This document shows, piece after piece, positions 17,426 through 25,208 of a stretch of DNA of 64,000 nt (the first letter of the stretch is position 1; the number at the start of each line of letters is the position of its first letter). A program made the position numbers and the translations under genes. This stretch comes from Vreelandella zhaodongensis (GTDB lineage Bacteria > Pseudomonadota > Gammaproteobacteria > Pseudomonadales > Halomonadaceae). The notes beneath the pieces were generated by a model. The model was not told where the DNA came from. It saw only the letters and a list, made by a program, of their open reading frames with translations, and made no database searches. The stretch covers positions 124,001-188,000 of the forward strand of contig NZ_JACCDD010000006.1 in NCBI RefSeq assembly GCF_013415115.1. Direction: 5' to 3'.

Positions 17426-18877
17426 ATGACCACATTGATGATTCAGGGCACCACCTCGGATGCGGGCAAAAGCACGGTGGTTGCCGGGCTTTGTCGCGTG
17501 TTAACGCGTCGTGGTATTTCAGTCGCGCCATTTAAACCGCAAAACATGGCACTCAATAGTGCTGTCACTAGCGACGGCGGTGAAATTGGCCGCTCCACTG
17601 CACTACAAGCTCAGGCGGCGGGGGTGGTTCCCCATAGTGATATGAACCCGGTGCTGTTAAAGCCGGAAACCGATCGTGGTGCCCAAGTGATTTTACGCGG
17701 CAAGGTGCATGGCCATATGGATGCACTGGATTACCATGCGTTTAAGCGCACGGCGAAAGAGAGCGTCATGGCGGCATGGCAGGCCTTGGAAAGCCGCTTT
17801 GATGTGATCATTGCCGAAGGCGCGGGCAGTCCGGCGGAAATCAATCTGCGTAAAGGCGACATCGCCAATATGGGCTTTGCCGAAGCTGCCGACTGCCCGG
17901 TATTGTTGGTGGGCGATATTGACCGTGGCGGTGTGTTTGCTCAGCTAGTAGGAACGCTGGCGCTATTAAGCGACAGCGAGCAGGCACGCACGAAAGGATT
18001 TATTATTAACCGTTTCCGGGGCGATATTGCCCTGCTTGAACCAGGGCTTGAGTGGTTAGAAACGCGGACTGGCAAGCCGGTGCTGGGTACGTTGCCTTAC
18101 CTGCAGGGCCTGCTGTTGGACGCTGAAGATAGCATTGGCCTAGTTCACGCTGAAAAGGCTAATCACACCCTTAAGGTCATTGTTCCCACGCTACCGCGTA
18201 TCAGCAATCACACGGATTTTGACCCGCTTCGTTTACACCCTCAGGTATCGCTAAGCTTTGTGGAGCCAGACCAACCGATTCCGCCTGCTGATGTGATTAT
18301 ACTGCCCGGTAGTAAAAGCACCGCCAGCGATTTGGCGTGGCTAGCACGCCAGGGCTGGGGAGATGCCATTGCCCGCCATCTGCGCTACGGCGGAAAGGTA
18401 CTGGGAATTTGCGGTGGTTTTCAAATGCTGGGCGAGTGGGTAGATGACCCAGACGGCCTGGAAGGCGTGCCTGGGAGGGTAGCAGGCTTGGGGCTGTTGC
18501 AGGTGTCCACGCGTATGGTCGCGGGTAAGCAGCTGCGAAATGTCAGTGGTGTCATGGTGGGGCAAGAAGCGACAGTGACGGGCTACGAAATTCACAATGG
18601 CGTGAGCAGCGGGGCTGCACTCAATCGGCCGCTGTTTGATTTAGGTAGCCACGTGGATGGGGCTATCAGCATAGATGGCCAAGTGATGGGGACTTACCTG
18701 CATGGGTTGTTTGATCACCCCGATGCCTGCCAAGCGCTGCTTACTCAGTTAGGCCTAGAAAGTGCGACACCCGTCGATTATCGCGCCCATCGTGAGCAAG
18801 CGCTGGAACGACTGGCAGACACGCTGGAAGCGCACTTGGATATTGAGGCCATCTTGGCGATGGTAAGGGCGCATTAA
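17426..18877 (+). CDS. cobQ: Cobyric acid synthase
   Basis: The 483-residue protein has an N-terminal P-loop amidotransferase domain ([50 protein letters not shown]) and a C-terminal class I glutaminase domain with Cys in [14 protein letters not shown] and His in [12 protein letters not shown]. It amidates four carboxylates of adenosyl-cobyrinate a,c-diamide in B12 synthesis or salvage. No other cobalamin gene and no cobalamin riboswitch is seen nearby. It starts only 10 bases after the autotransporter stop, so the two may share a transcript although their functions look unrelated. Confidence 0.95.
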   Translation: MTTLMIQGTTSDAGKSTVVAGLCRVLTRRGISVAPFKPQNMALNSAVTSDGGEIGRSTALQAQAAGVVPHSDMNPVLLKPETDRGAQVILRGKVHGHMDALDYHAFKRTAKESVMAAWQALESRFDVIIAEGAGSPAEINLRKGDIANMGFAEAADCPVLLVGDIDRGGVFAQLVGTLALLSDSEQARTKGFIINRFRGDIALLEPGLEWLETRTGKPVLGTLPYLQGLLLDAEDSIGLVHAEKANHTLKVIVPTLPRISNHTDFDPLRLHPQVSLSFVEPDQPIPPADVIILPGSKSTASDLAWLARQGWGDAIARHLRYGGKVLGICGGFQMLGEWVDDPDGLEGVPGRVAGLGLLQVSTRMVAGKQLRNVSGVMVGQEATVTGYEIHNGVSSGAALNRPLFDLGSHVDGAISIDGQVMGTYLHGLFDHPDACQALLTQLGLESATPVDYRAHREQALERLADTLEAHLDIEAILAMVRAH

Positions 18878-18897
18878 GCGCCCAGAATGCTTGAGGA

Positions 18898-19290
18898 TTA
18901 TTCTTGCGGTGGACGCTTTGCCATCAAGGTGATTTCGACGGTGCTACCCCCGCAAATGTTAGGTGACTCTGTGCAGGTGCGTGCCGGGTAGCGTCCAGGT
19001 TCAAAAAACTCCGCGTAGATACTGTCTAATGCATTGATCTGCCTTAAGTCAGCAAGGTGGATGTCTACCCGTACAATATCCGCTAGGCTGCCACCTTCTT
19101 GCTCTAGCATGCGTTCAAGTTCGCGCATGACGAGGCGAGTTTCTTCTTTGACATCTCCACGGGTGGCTTTGCCGTTAGAAAGATCAGTAACGGTCAGCCC
19201 TGAAATAAACACATAGTGATCATCGATAACCATGTGACTACCAGGGAAACTCGGTTTGGGTAACGTGGGATCGTCGATATACTGCGGCAT
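18898..19290 (-). CDS. RidA-family (YjgF/YER057c/UK114) protein
   Basis: The 130-residue single-domain protein shows HYVFISGLTVTDL, LERMLEQEGGSLADIVRVDIHLADL, YAEFFEPGRYPARTCTESPNI and STVEITLMAKR, the expected RidA pattern including the conserved Arg in PARTC that binds the substrate carboxylate. RidA enzymes hydrolyse reactive imine/enamine intermediates to ketoacids; members of this branch may act on other amides. It is convergent with cobQ with 20 bases between the genes and has no operon partner. Confidence 0.9.
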   Translation of the reverse strand: MPQYIDDPTLPKPSFPGSHMVIDDHYVFISGLTVTDLSNGKATRGDVKEETRLVMRELERMLEQEGGSLADIVRVDIHLADLRQINALDSIYAEFFEPGRYPARTCTESPNICGGSTVEITLMAKRPPQE

Positions 19291-19461
19291 TGGCTCTCCT
19301 TAGCGACAAATAAGCGAGTCGCGATTAGTGCGACTCTGCCACTAGAGTGTAGTTGCTTTGGGAAAAGAGGGTGGTGCTAGCGATAGCTTTGCTCTAGGCT
19401 GGCGAGCTTTTAAGGTTTTGCCCGTTGTTGGTGTGATTTTAAATCCTCATGAGAGAGCGTA

Positions 19462-20022
19462 ATGAAGGTAGTCCATATTAGTCAGAGCGCCCCGCGTGAT
19501 GCATGTTTGGCAACCCTGTGTGCCAATGTATACGGTCAGCAAGCTGGGTTAACGCCACTGGTGGTTTTTACCGGCACGAAAAATGTGCTGTTCGACCAAG
19601 AAGCAGCTCGTTTGCTAGCGGGTGTTGATGGTGATGGCAAGCCTTTGGCACTGGCATTGCTGGTGTTGGATGAGGCTGGCGAGGGCATGACGGTAACTCA
19701 CGCCTGCGAGTTTGTTGATGGCGCTAAAGCGCGCTTAATCAGTGAGCTAAGTCTTAAGGCGCCGCTACGCGTTGAGGTAAGCGATGCTGGCCAAGAAGCG
19801 TTTTACCAGCAGTGTGGTATCAAGCGTTGGTTTGATGGGGAAAATGGGCAACGTGTTGGTTTAGGCGCCCGTCATCCTGCTAAGCATAGCGATGAACTGA
19901 CGCCCACGCTGAGCCTGGATGAAGCGCTAATACTGCGCCGATTTAAGCATGACCCCACTGCATTTGCTGAGGCTAAGGATGCGTTTTTGTCAGGTCTCAA
20001 CAGCTTTCCTGCAACGCTTTAG
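19462..20022 (+). CDS. Unrecognised protein with GNAT-like C-terminal motif
   Basis: I do not firmly recognise this 186-residue protein. It begins MKVVHISQSAPRDACLATLCANVYG, has a beta-rich middle (LALALLVLDEAGEGMTVTHACEF) and a segment LRVEVSDAGQEAFYQQCGIKRWFDG that resembles the last strand-helix-strand of GNAT acetyltransferases (typically A..FY...GF). No clear acetyl-CoA R-x-x-G-x-G/A loop is visible, so an active acetyltransferase is doubtful. There is no signal peptide or membrane segment. It lies upstream of and co-oriented with cytochrome b561, 120 bases apart. Confidence 0.65.
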   Translation: MKVVHISQSAPRDACLATLCANVYGQQAGLTPLVVFTGTKNVLFDQEAARLLAGVDGDGKPLALALLVLDEAGEGMTVTHACEFVDGAKARLISELSLKAPLRVEVSDAGQEAFYQQCGIKRWFDGENGQRVGLGARHPAKHSDELTPTLSLDEALILRRFKHDPTAFAEAKDAFLSGLNSFPATL

Positions 20023-20142
20023 GCTGGAAAGCAACAAGGCGTTCCATTTTATGCAACGAACTTGCACGCTGACGTCATGATGTTGTCCATTTTCCTGGGT
20101 AAAATAGCGGTATGTTTTATCTTTAATTAAAGGGAAGGGCGT

Positions 20143-20673
20143 ATGGCGCTGGCAATAATGGATACTACTACCCGCTATGGTGTCGTCAGTAAGGCGCTGC
20201 ACTGGGGGATGGCACTGCTATTTGTTTGGCAGTTTAGCGGTGCAGCTGCCCGGGTATTTTTGGAAGATACGGCGTTGGAATCTTTCCTGTGGGGTACCCA
20301 CCGCACGGTAGGGGTTACCTTGATGCTGTTGGTGTTGTTACGTGCGGTGTGGGCGTTAATTAATACATCACGCCGCCCGCCATCCGTGAGTGTTATGGCT
20401 AAATTTGGCCATTTGGTTCTATATGGGCTAATGATTGCGGTGCCGACCATCGCGCTGATTCGTCAGTATGGCTCAGGTCGCGCACTGGATGTATTTGGTA
20501 TCAATTTAATGCCTGGCTTTGAAGGCGAGCGCATTGATTGGATGGTGAATTTGGGTGGTCTGCTGCATGGTGAACTCGGTTGGGCGCTGCTGGCGTTGAT
20601 TGTGGGCCATGTCGTGATGGCTATCTTGCACCGTAAACTAACCAATCATGATGTAGTGTCACGCATGACGTAA
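20143..20673 (+). CDS. Cytochrome b561 family di-heme membrane protein
   Basis: The 176-residue product has four membrane helices and the His ligands of the bacterial b561 (CybB) family: ALHWGMALLF in helix 1, GTHRTVGVTLML in helix 2, LLHGELGWALLALI and GHVVMAILHRKL in helices 3-4. These proteins shuttle electrons between ubiquinone and superoxide or other acceptors at the inner membrane. A GGGAAGGG ribosome site precedes ATG 20143. A strong terminator follows 29 bases after the stop. Confidence 0.92.
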   Translation: MALAIMDTTTRYGVVSKALHWGMALLFVWQFSGAAARVFLEDTALESFLWGTHRTVGVTLMLLVLLRAVWALINTSRRPPSVSVMAKFGHLVLYGLMIAVPTIALIRQYGSGRALDVFGINLMPGFEGERIDWMVNLGGLLHGELGWALLALIVGHVVMAILHRKLTNHDVVSRMT

Positions 20674-20702
20674 CACCGGATAACCTGTATTTATCATGTT
20701 TC

Positions 20703-20739
20703 AAAATGGGCGCGCTCAATCGAACGCGCCCATTTTTTT
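20703..20739 (+). terminator. Rho-independent terminator after cytochrome b561
   Basis: A stem AAAATGGGCGCG / CGCGCCCATTTT encloses a 10-base loop, with a T-run merging into the right arm. Because the left arm begins with A residues it can also act on the minus strand for the convergent VWA gene ending at 20789. Confidence 0.85.
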
Positions 20740-20788
20740 GGCTAACGATGTTAGGCGAGGTGCTAGCATTATCCGTCTTGATGAGATG

Positions 20789-21967
20789 CTACTTGGCTAG
20801 CTCACGCATGGCTGTCTCCAGCCCTTCCATGGTCATGGGATACATGCGGTCATCGATAACGTCACGAATTAACTGGGTCGAATAGGTGTACTCCCAGGCA
20901 CGGGGTGGCATGGGGTTTAACCACGCCAAGCGTGGAAACGTATCAGCCAAGCGCTTTAGCCACACGCCACCTGGTTCGTCATTGAAGTGCTCCACGCTGC
21001 CGCCAGAGTGAGTAACTTCGTAAGGCGACATGGCGGCATCACCGACTACCACCACCTGATAGTCCGCCCCGTAGGTGTGCAACACATCCATGGTCGGGAT
21101 GCGTTCGTTACGGCGACGCATGTTATTGCGCCAAACCCCTTCGTAAAGGCAGTTGTGGAAGTAATAATGTTCCAAGTGTTTGAATTCGGAACGTGCCGCT
21201 GAGAATAACTCTTCGCAGACGCGAATATGATCATCCATCGATCCGCCGACATCTAAAAACAGCAGCACTTTAACCGCATTATGACGTTCGGGGCGCATTT
21301 GAATGTTGAGCAACCCTGCATCCCGCGCGGTTTCGCGGATAGTGCTGTCCACATCAAACTCGTCCAGCGCTCCTTGGCGGGCAAACTTGCGCAGCCGCCG
21401 TAAGGCCATTTTGATATTGCGGGTGCCCAGTTCAAGCGAGTCATCGTAATCGCGAAAACGTCGCTCGTCCCAAACTTTGGTAGCGCGACGGTGGCGCGAA
21501 CCATCCTGGCCAATACGTATGCCTTCGGGGTTGTAACCATACGCTCCAAAAGGGCTGGTGCCACCCGTGCCAATCCACTTGTTGCCGCCCGCGTGGCGCT
21601 CTTTTTGCTCTTCCAGGCGCTTTTTAAAGGTCTCAATCAGCTCTTCAAGACCACCTAACGACTCAATTTTGGCTTTCTCTTCGTCGCTGAGCTGCTTTTC
21701 AAATTCGCGTCGCAGCCACTCATCGGGAATGAGCGCCTCGATTGCCGAATCCATGTCTTCAAGGCCTTTAAACCAGGCGGCAAAGGCGCGATCAAAGCGG
21801 TCAAAGTAGCGCTCATCTTTGACCATGACCGTACGCGCCACTTGATAAAACGCTTCCATATCGGCAAACACGACGCCACGTTCGACCACGGCGTGAAGAT
21901 CAAGTAATTCGCGTAGAGAAACGGGCACACCGGCACGTTTGAGGGCATCAAACAGACCAATAAACAT
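20789..21967 (-). CDS. CoxE-like VWA domain protein
   Basis: The 392-residue protein has a helical N-terminal half with a charged coiled region (FEKQLSDEEKAKIESLGGLEELIETFKKRLEEQKERH) and a C-terminal von Willebrand A domain whose metal site is VLLFLDVGGSMDDHIRVCEELF (DxGxS). GDAAMSPYEVTHSGGSV would be the second metal loop. Proteins of this kind pair with MoxR-type AAA ATPases to insert metals or remodel enzyme complexes. The MoxR-like gene lies 3 bases upstream in the same operon, which supports this. The client complex is unknown and no obvious client gene is adjacent. Confidence 0.88.
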   Translation of the reverse strand: MFIGLFDALKRAGVPVSLRELLDLHAVVERGVVFADMEAFYQVARTVMVKDERYFDRFDRAFAAWFKGLEDMDSAIEALIPDEWLRREFEKQLSDEEKAKIESLGGLEELIETFKKRLEEQKERHAGGNKWIGTGGTSPFGAYGYNPEGIRIGQDGSRHRRATKVWDERRFRDYDDSLELGTRNIKMALRRLRKFARQGALDEFDVDSTIRETARDAGLLNIQMRPERHNAVKVLLFLDVGGSMDDHIRVCEELFSAARSEFKHLEHYYFHNCLYEGVWRNNMRRRNERIPTMDVLHTYGADYQVVVVGDAAMSPYEVTHSGGSVEHFNDEPGGVWLKRLADTFPRLAWLNPMPPRAWEYTYSTQLIRDVIDDRMYPMTMEGLETAMRELAK

Positions 21968-21970
21968 GGC

Positions 21971-22825
21971 TTAACGCCCCGTACTCTTTTGGCGACGCAT
22001 CATAAACGCCAGACGCTCCAGCAGGTGAGTATCCTGCTCATTTTTAACTAGTGCGCCTGCCATCGGCGGTAGGGCTTTGGTTGGGTCGCGGTGATAGAGT
22101 GCTTCCTGGGCCAGTTCATCGGCCATGAGCAGCTTGAGCCAATCCACTAGCTCCGAAGTGGAGGGCTTTTTCTTGAGGCCTGGGGCGTTGCGCAGGTCGA
22201 AAAACACTTCCAAAGCTTCGCCGACCAGCCTGGGGGCGATATCCGGAAAGTGAACATCCACAATCGCCTGCATGGTCTCGCGGTCGGGGAATTCGATGTA
22301 ATGGAAAAAGCAGCGACGCAGGAAGGCATCGGGCAACTCTTTTTCGTTATTCGAGGTGATCACGATAATCGGGCGTTGCTCGGCACGAATGGTTTCGCCG
22401 GTTTCATAAACATGAAACTCCATACGATCCAGCTCTTGCAGCAGGTCGTTGGGAAACTCGATATCCGCTTTGTCGATTTCATCAATCAGCAGTACCACAC
22501 GCTCGCCTGCGGTGAAAGCTTCCCACAGCTTGCCGGGCTTGATGTAGTTACCTACGTTTTCCACGCCTTCAACGCCTAGCTGGGAATCGCGCAGGCGGCT
22601 GACCGCATCATACTCATAAAGCCCTTGAGCGGCTTTGGTGCTGGACTTGATATGCCAAGTAATCAGCTTAGTGCCCAGGGATTCAGCGAGTTCCTCGGCC
22701 AGCAGTGTTTTACCGGTACCGGGTTCACCTTTGATGAGTAGTGGACGCTGTAGCACAACCGCGGCATTGACTGCCTGTTTGAGTGCATCAGTTGCGATGT
22801 AAGAAGAGGTTGAATCAAACGCCAT
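21971..22825 (-). CDS. MoxR-family AAA+ ATPase
   Basis: The 284-residue product has Walker A LIKGEPGTGKTLLAEELAES, Walker B VVLLIDEIDKADIEFPNDLLQELDRMEF, sensor 1 PIIVITSNNEKELPDAFLRRCFFHYIEFP (Arg finger included) and the C-terminal lid of MoxR ATPases. It should act with the VWA protein encoded 3 bases downstream as an activation chaperone. The open frame runs upstream to 22906, but ATG 22825 begins the conserved MAFDSTSSYIATDALKQAV segment and has GAGG upstream. Confidence 0.92.
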   Translation of the reverse strand: MAFDSTSSYIATDALKQAVNAAVVLQRPLLIKGEPGTGKTLLAEELAESLGTKLITWHIKSSTKAAQGLYEYDAVSRLRDSQLGVEGVENVGNYIKPGKLWEAFTAGERVVLLIDEIDKADIEFPNDLLQELDRMEFHVYETGETIRAEQRPIIVITSNNEKELPDAFLRRCFFHYIEFPDRETMQAIVDVHFPDIAPRLVGEALEVFFDLRNAPGLKKKPSTSELVDWLKLLMADELAQEALYHRDPTKALPPMAGALVKNEQDTHLLERLAFMMRRQKSTGR

Positions 22826-22929
22826 GGGGAGTGCCTCGGCTTGTCGAAACGAGTTGTTTAAAAATAGATTCAAACAAGTGTACGTGAGGGTAAACCCCAT
22901 GGCCAACTAGTGGATAGAGCAATTGGCTA

Positions 22930-24927
22930 TCAGCCCTGCCAGTTGGGGGGCACAATCCCTTGGCGCTGCATTTGCCGATATACCGTGGGCCGCGAAACGC
23001 CTAGCTCACGGGCAACCGCGCTGATATTCCAGTGATGTTGCTTAAGCAGGTGAGTAAGTGAACCTGAAAGGGCTTCGCTGGCGTTCGTTTCAATTTGGGC
23101 CGCCACGTTGCGGGTAATGCGCTGACTAAGGCATTGTTCTGGTAGGTCGTGAACGGTTATTTCGTCGCTTTCCGAAGTGGCTAGGGCAAAGGCGAGGGCG
23201 TTTTTAAGCTGGCGGATATTGCCGGGCCAGGAATACGCGAGCAGCGCACTAATGGCATCTGCGCGCAGGCGCGGGGAGGCACGCGTGGCGCGTTCGGCAG
23301 CGACGTCTTCAAACACGCGGCGAATAACAAATAGTTTATCGGCGCGTTCGCGTAGCGCGGGTAGTCGAAGCTGTGCACCGTTTAGCCGGTAATAGAGGTC
23401 TTCACGGAATTCCCCTTGTTGGATCATTTCTTCGATATGCCGATGGGTGGCCGTAATAACGCGAATATCGATCTTTACCGGCGTGTTAGCCCCTAGCGGC
23501 ATCACTTCCCGTTCGGACAGCACGCGCAACAGTCGGGTTTGTAGCGCTAATGGCATATCGCCGATTTCGTCTAAAAACAGCGTGCCACCATGGGCCTGTG
23601 GAATAAGACCGCGCATCCCTTTTGAGCGGCCGCCGGTAAAGGAGCCAGGTTCGTAGCCAAACAATTCGCTTTCAATCAGTGACTCGGGAATGGCCGCACA
23701 ATTAACCGCAATAAACGGCTGTTTGGCGCGGTTGCCGCTTTCGTGCAACGCCCGTGCAACTACCTCTTTGCCGGTACCGGTTTCGCCGCTAATCAATACG
23801 TTAACGTTAGCTTCATTGCGCAAGCGTTCGGCCAGTTTTTGTACTTTGCGCATCGCGGGGTCGTCGGCGCCCAGCCGAGCTAAGGGTTCCGGCAACTCAG
23901 AAGCAGACGGCGTTGCCCGTTGCGACATGCGGGGGCGGCGGGGTTCCAGCAGGCTAATAAAGTGGATGGTGTTGCTGGCACGAGCGCGGAAGGCGCGCAA
24001 TTGATCATCAGTGCCGCTATTAATGCTCAGTATATCGGCGATCTCACACTCAAATAGTTCGCCAAGCATTGGGGTGTGATTCGCGGACCAAGGTGGCCAG
24101 CGGTGCTGGTGTTCGGCAATGAGTTTTCGGCCCACAGCGTTGGCGGCGATCACCTGTCCATTCTCTTCAATGGCGATTAAACCACGCCCGTTGACGTGGA
24201 CGAATTCCCGCGAGGTATCTAGACGCACCATCAGGCAGTCGCGGTAGCGCTGAAGAAAATAGGCATCCTCAATCATGCGTGCATAAAGCGTTACCAGCGA
24301 TAGGCTGAAATTCTGGCTTTCGTGCTGGGTAGGTGACTGCAGCGCGGAGATATCTAACACGGCCATCACATTACCCTGAGGGTCAGCAATAGGAGCGGCG
24401 GTGCAGGTCAGCGAGATATGGGATGCATCGAAGTGTTCTTGGCGGTGGCAGATAATCGCCTGGCGATCATGCAAGCAGGTACCGACAGCGCAGGTGCCGG
24501 CAAAGCGTTCGTCCCAGTCAGCCCCCAGGTATAGACCAGCTTTGCGTAATTGCTGGTCCTGGTTGGGATCACCGCGAAACTCAACGGTAATGCCGCGGTG
24601 GTCGGTGACGAGTAGCACGTAGCCAAGCTGGGCTATTTGTCCATAGAGCTGATCGACCCCGGCACGGGCGACATGCAGTAACTCATCGACGGACTCGCGG
24701 TGCTCAATCAGTGTTTGCTGGGGCACTACCCGCGCTGGGCGTGGATGAGTGGGGTCTAGTTGATATTCGTTCAGGCAGCGCAGCCAGGAGCGACGAATGG
24801 TGGCCTGCTCAGGCAAGCAGGGAGCCTCTAGCCCTTCACCGAGCTGAAAAATATGCTCGATATGTCGACGCTGTTCAGATTGAAGCCGTGTGGGTAAGGG
24901 TGTGTGATGCAGCATGGCGTTACTCAA
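22930..24927 (-). CDS. AcoR-like sigma-54-dependent activator
   Basis: The 665-residue protein has a GAF-type sensor (about residues 70-210, with the AcoR-like ADWDERFAGTCAVGTCLHDRQAI), a PAS-like middle region, an AAA+ domain (Walker A NVLISGETGTGKEVVARALHE, Walker B GGTLFLDEIGDMPL) and a Fis-type helix-turn-helix at the C-terminus (ISAVARELGVSRPTVYRQMQRQG). The sigma-54 contact loop reads GSFTGG instead of GAFTGA. AcoR controls acetoin and butanediol catabolism; the divergent monooxygenase and butanediol dehydrogenase genes, preceded by a -24/-12 promoter, are the likely targets. The inducer is inferred from context only. Confidence 0.9.
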   Translation of the reverse strand: MSNAMLHHTPLPTRLQSEQRRHIEHIFQLGEGLEAPCLPEQATIRRSWLRCLNEYQLDPTHPRPARVVPQQTLIEHRESVDELLHVARAGVDQLYGQIAQLGYVLLVTDHRGITVEFRGDPNQDQQLRKAGLYLGADWDERFAGTCAVGTCLHDRQAIICHRQEHFDASHISLTCTAAPIADPQGNVMAVLDISALQSPTQHESQNFSLSLVTLYARMIEDAYFLQRYRDCLMVRLDTSREFVHVNGRGLIAIEENGQVIAANAVGRKLIAEHQHRWPPWSANHTPMLGELFECEIADILSINSGTDDQLRAFRARASNTIHFISLLEPRRPRMSQRATPSASELPEPLARLGADDPAMRKVQKLAERLRNEANVNVLISGETGTGKEVVARALHESGNRAKQPFIAVNCAAIPESLIESELFGYEPGSFTGGRSKGMRGLIPQAHGGTLFLDEIGDMPLALQTRLLRVLSEREVMPLGANTPVKIDIRVITATHRHIEEMIQQGEFREDLYYRLNGAQLRLPALRERADKLFVIRRVFEDVAAERATRASPRLRADAISALLAYSWPGNIRQLKNALAFALATSESDEITVHDLPEQCLSQRITRNVAAQIETNASEALSGSLTHLLKQHHWNISAVARELGVSRPTVYRQMQRQGIVPPNWQG

Positions 24928-25010
24928 TGGGCGCTGTTGTTATTGTCCTTTTAGCCTATGCGCTTTCCCCCAAGAGTCAACGTGGGCTGCTTACGCCGTT
25001 AGTCGTGCGT

Positions 25011-25051
25011 TACACCTGTAACGTTTAGCTGTAAACAGCGTGACAGGTGTA
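25011..25051 (+). promoter_or_regulatory. Nested inverted repeats, candidate activator site for the AcoR-like protein
   Basis: TACACCTGT (25011-25019) and ACAGGTGTA (25043-25051) are perfect complementary arms. Between them lies a second inverted repeat, GCTGT-AA-ACAGC (25028-25039). The centre is about 105-110 bases upstream of the -12 element at 25148, a normal distance for an enhancer-type activator site. It sits between the activator gene and its likely target. Assignment is inferred. Confidence 0.6.
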
Positions 25052-25134
25052 CGGCACTTTCGCTGTCTTATCTATTTGTCTGCATGTGAATAAATTATAT
25101 ATTTTTCAATTGCTTATTTTTTATATGGTTGGTT

Positions 25135-25150
25135 TGGCACGGCGGCTGCT
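25135..25150 (+). promoter_or_regulatory. Sigma-54 (-24/-12) promoter of the monooxygenase operon
   Basis: TTGGCACGGCGGCTGCT has GG at 25136-25137 and GC at 25148-25149 separated by exactly 10 bases, and the TGGCACG block matches the consensus completely. The predicted transcription start is near 25160, about 50 bases before the ATG at 25209. It agrees with a divergent sigma-54 activator gene. Confidence 0.85.
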
Positions 25151-25208
25151 ATGTATTGGGTGCATCACAGTTAACTCAACAATAACAACTGCACATGGAG
25201 TACCCGCT

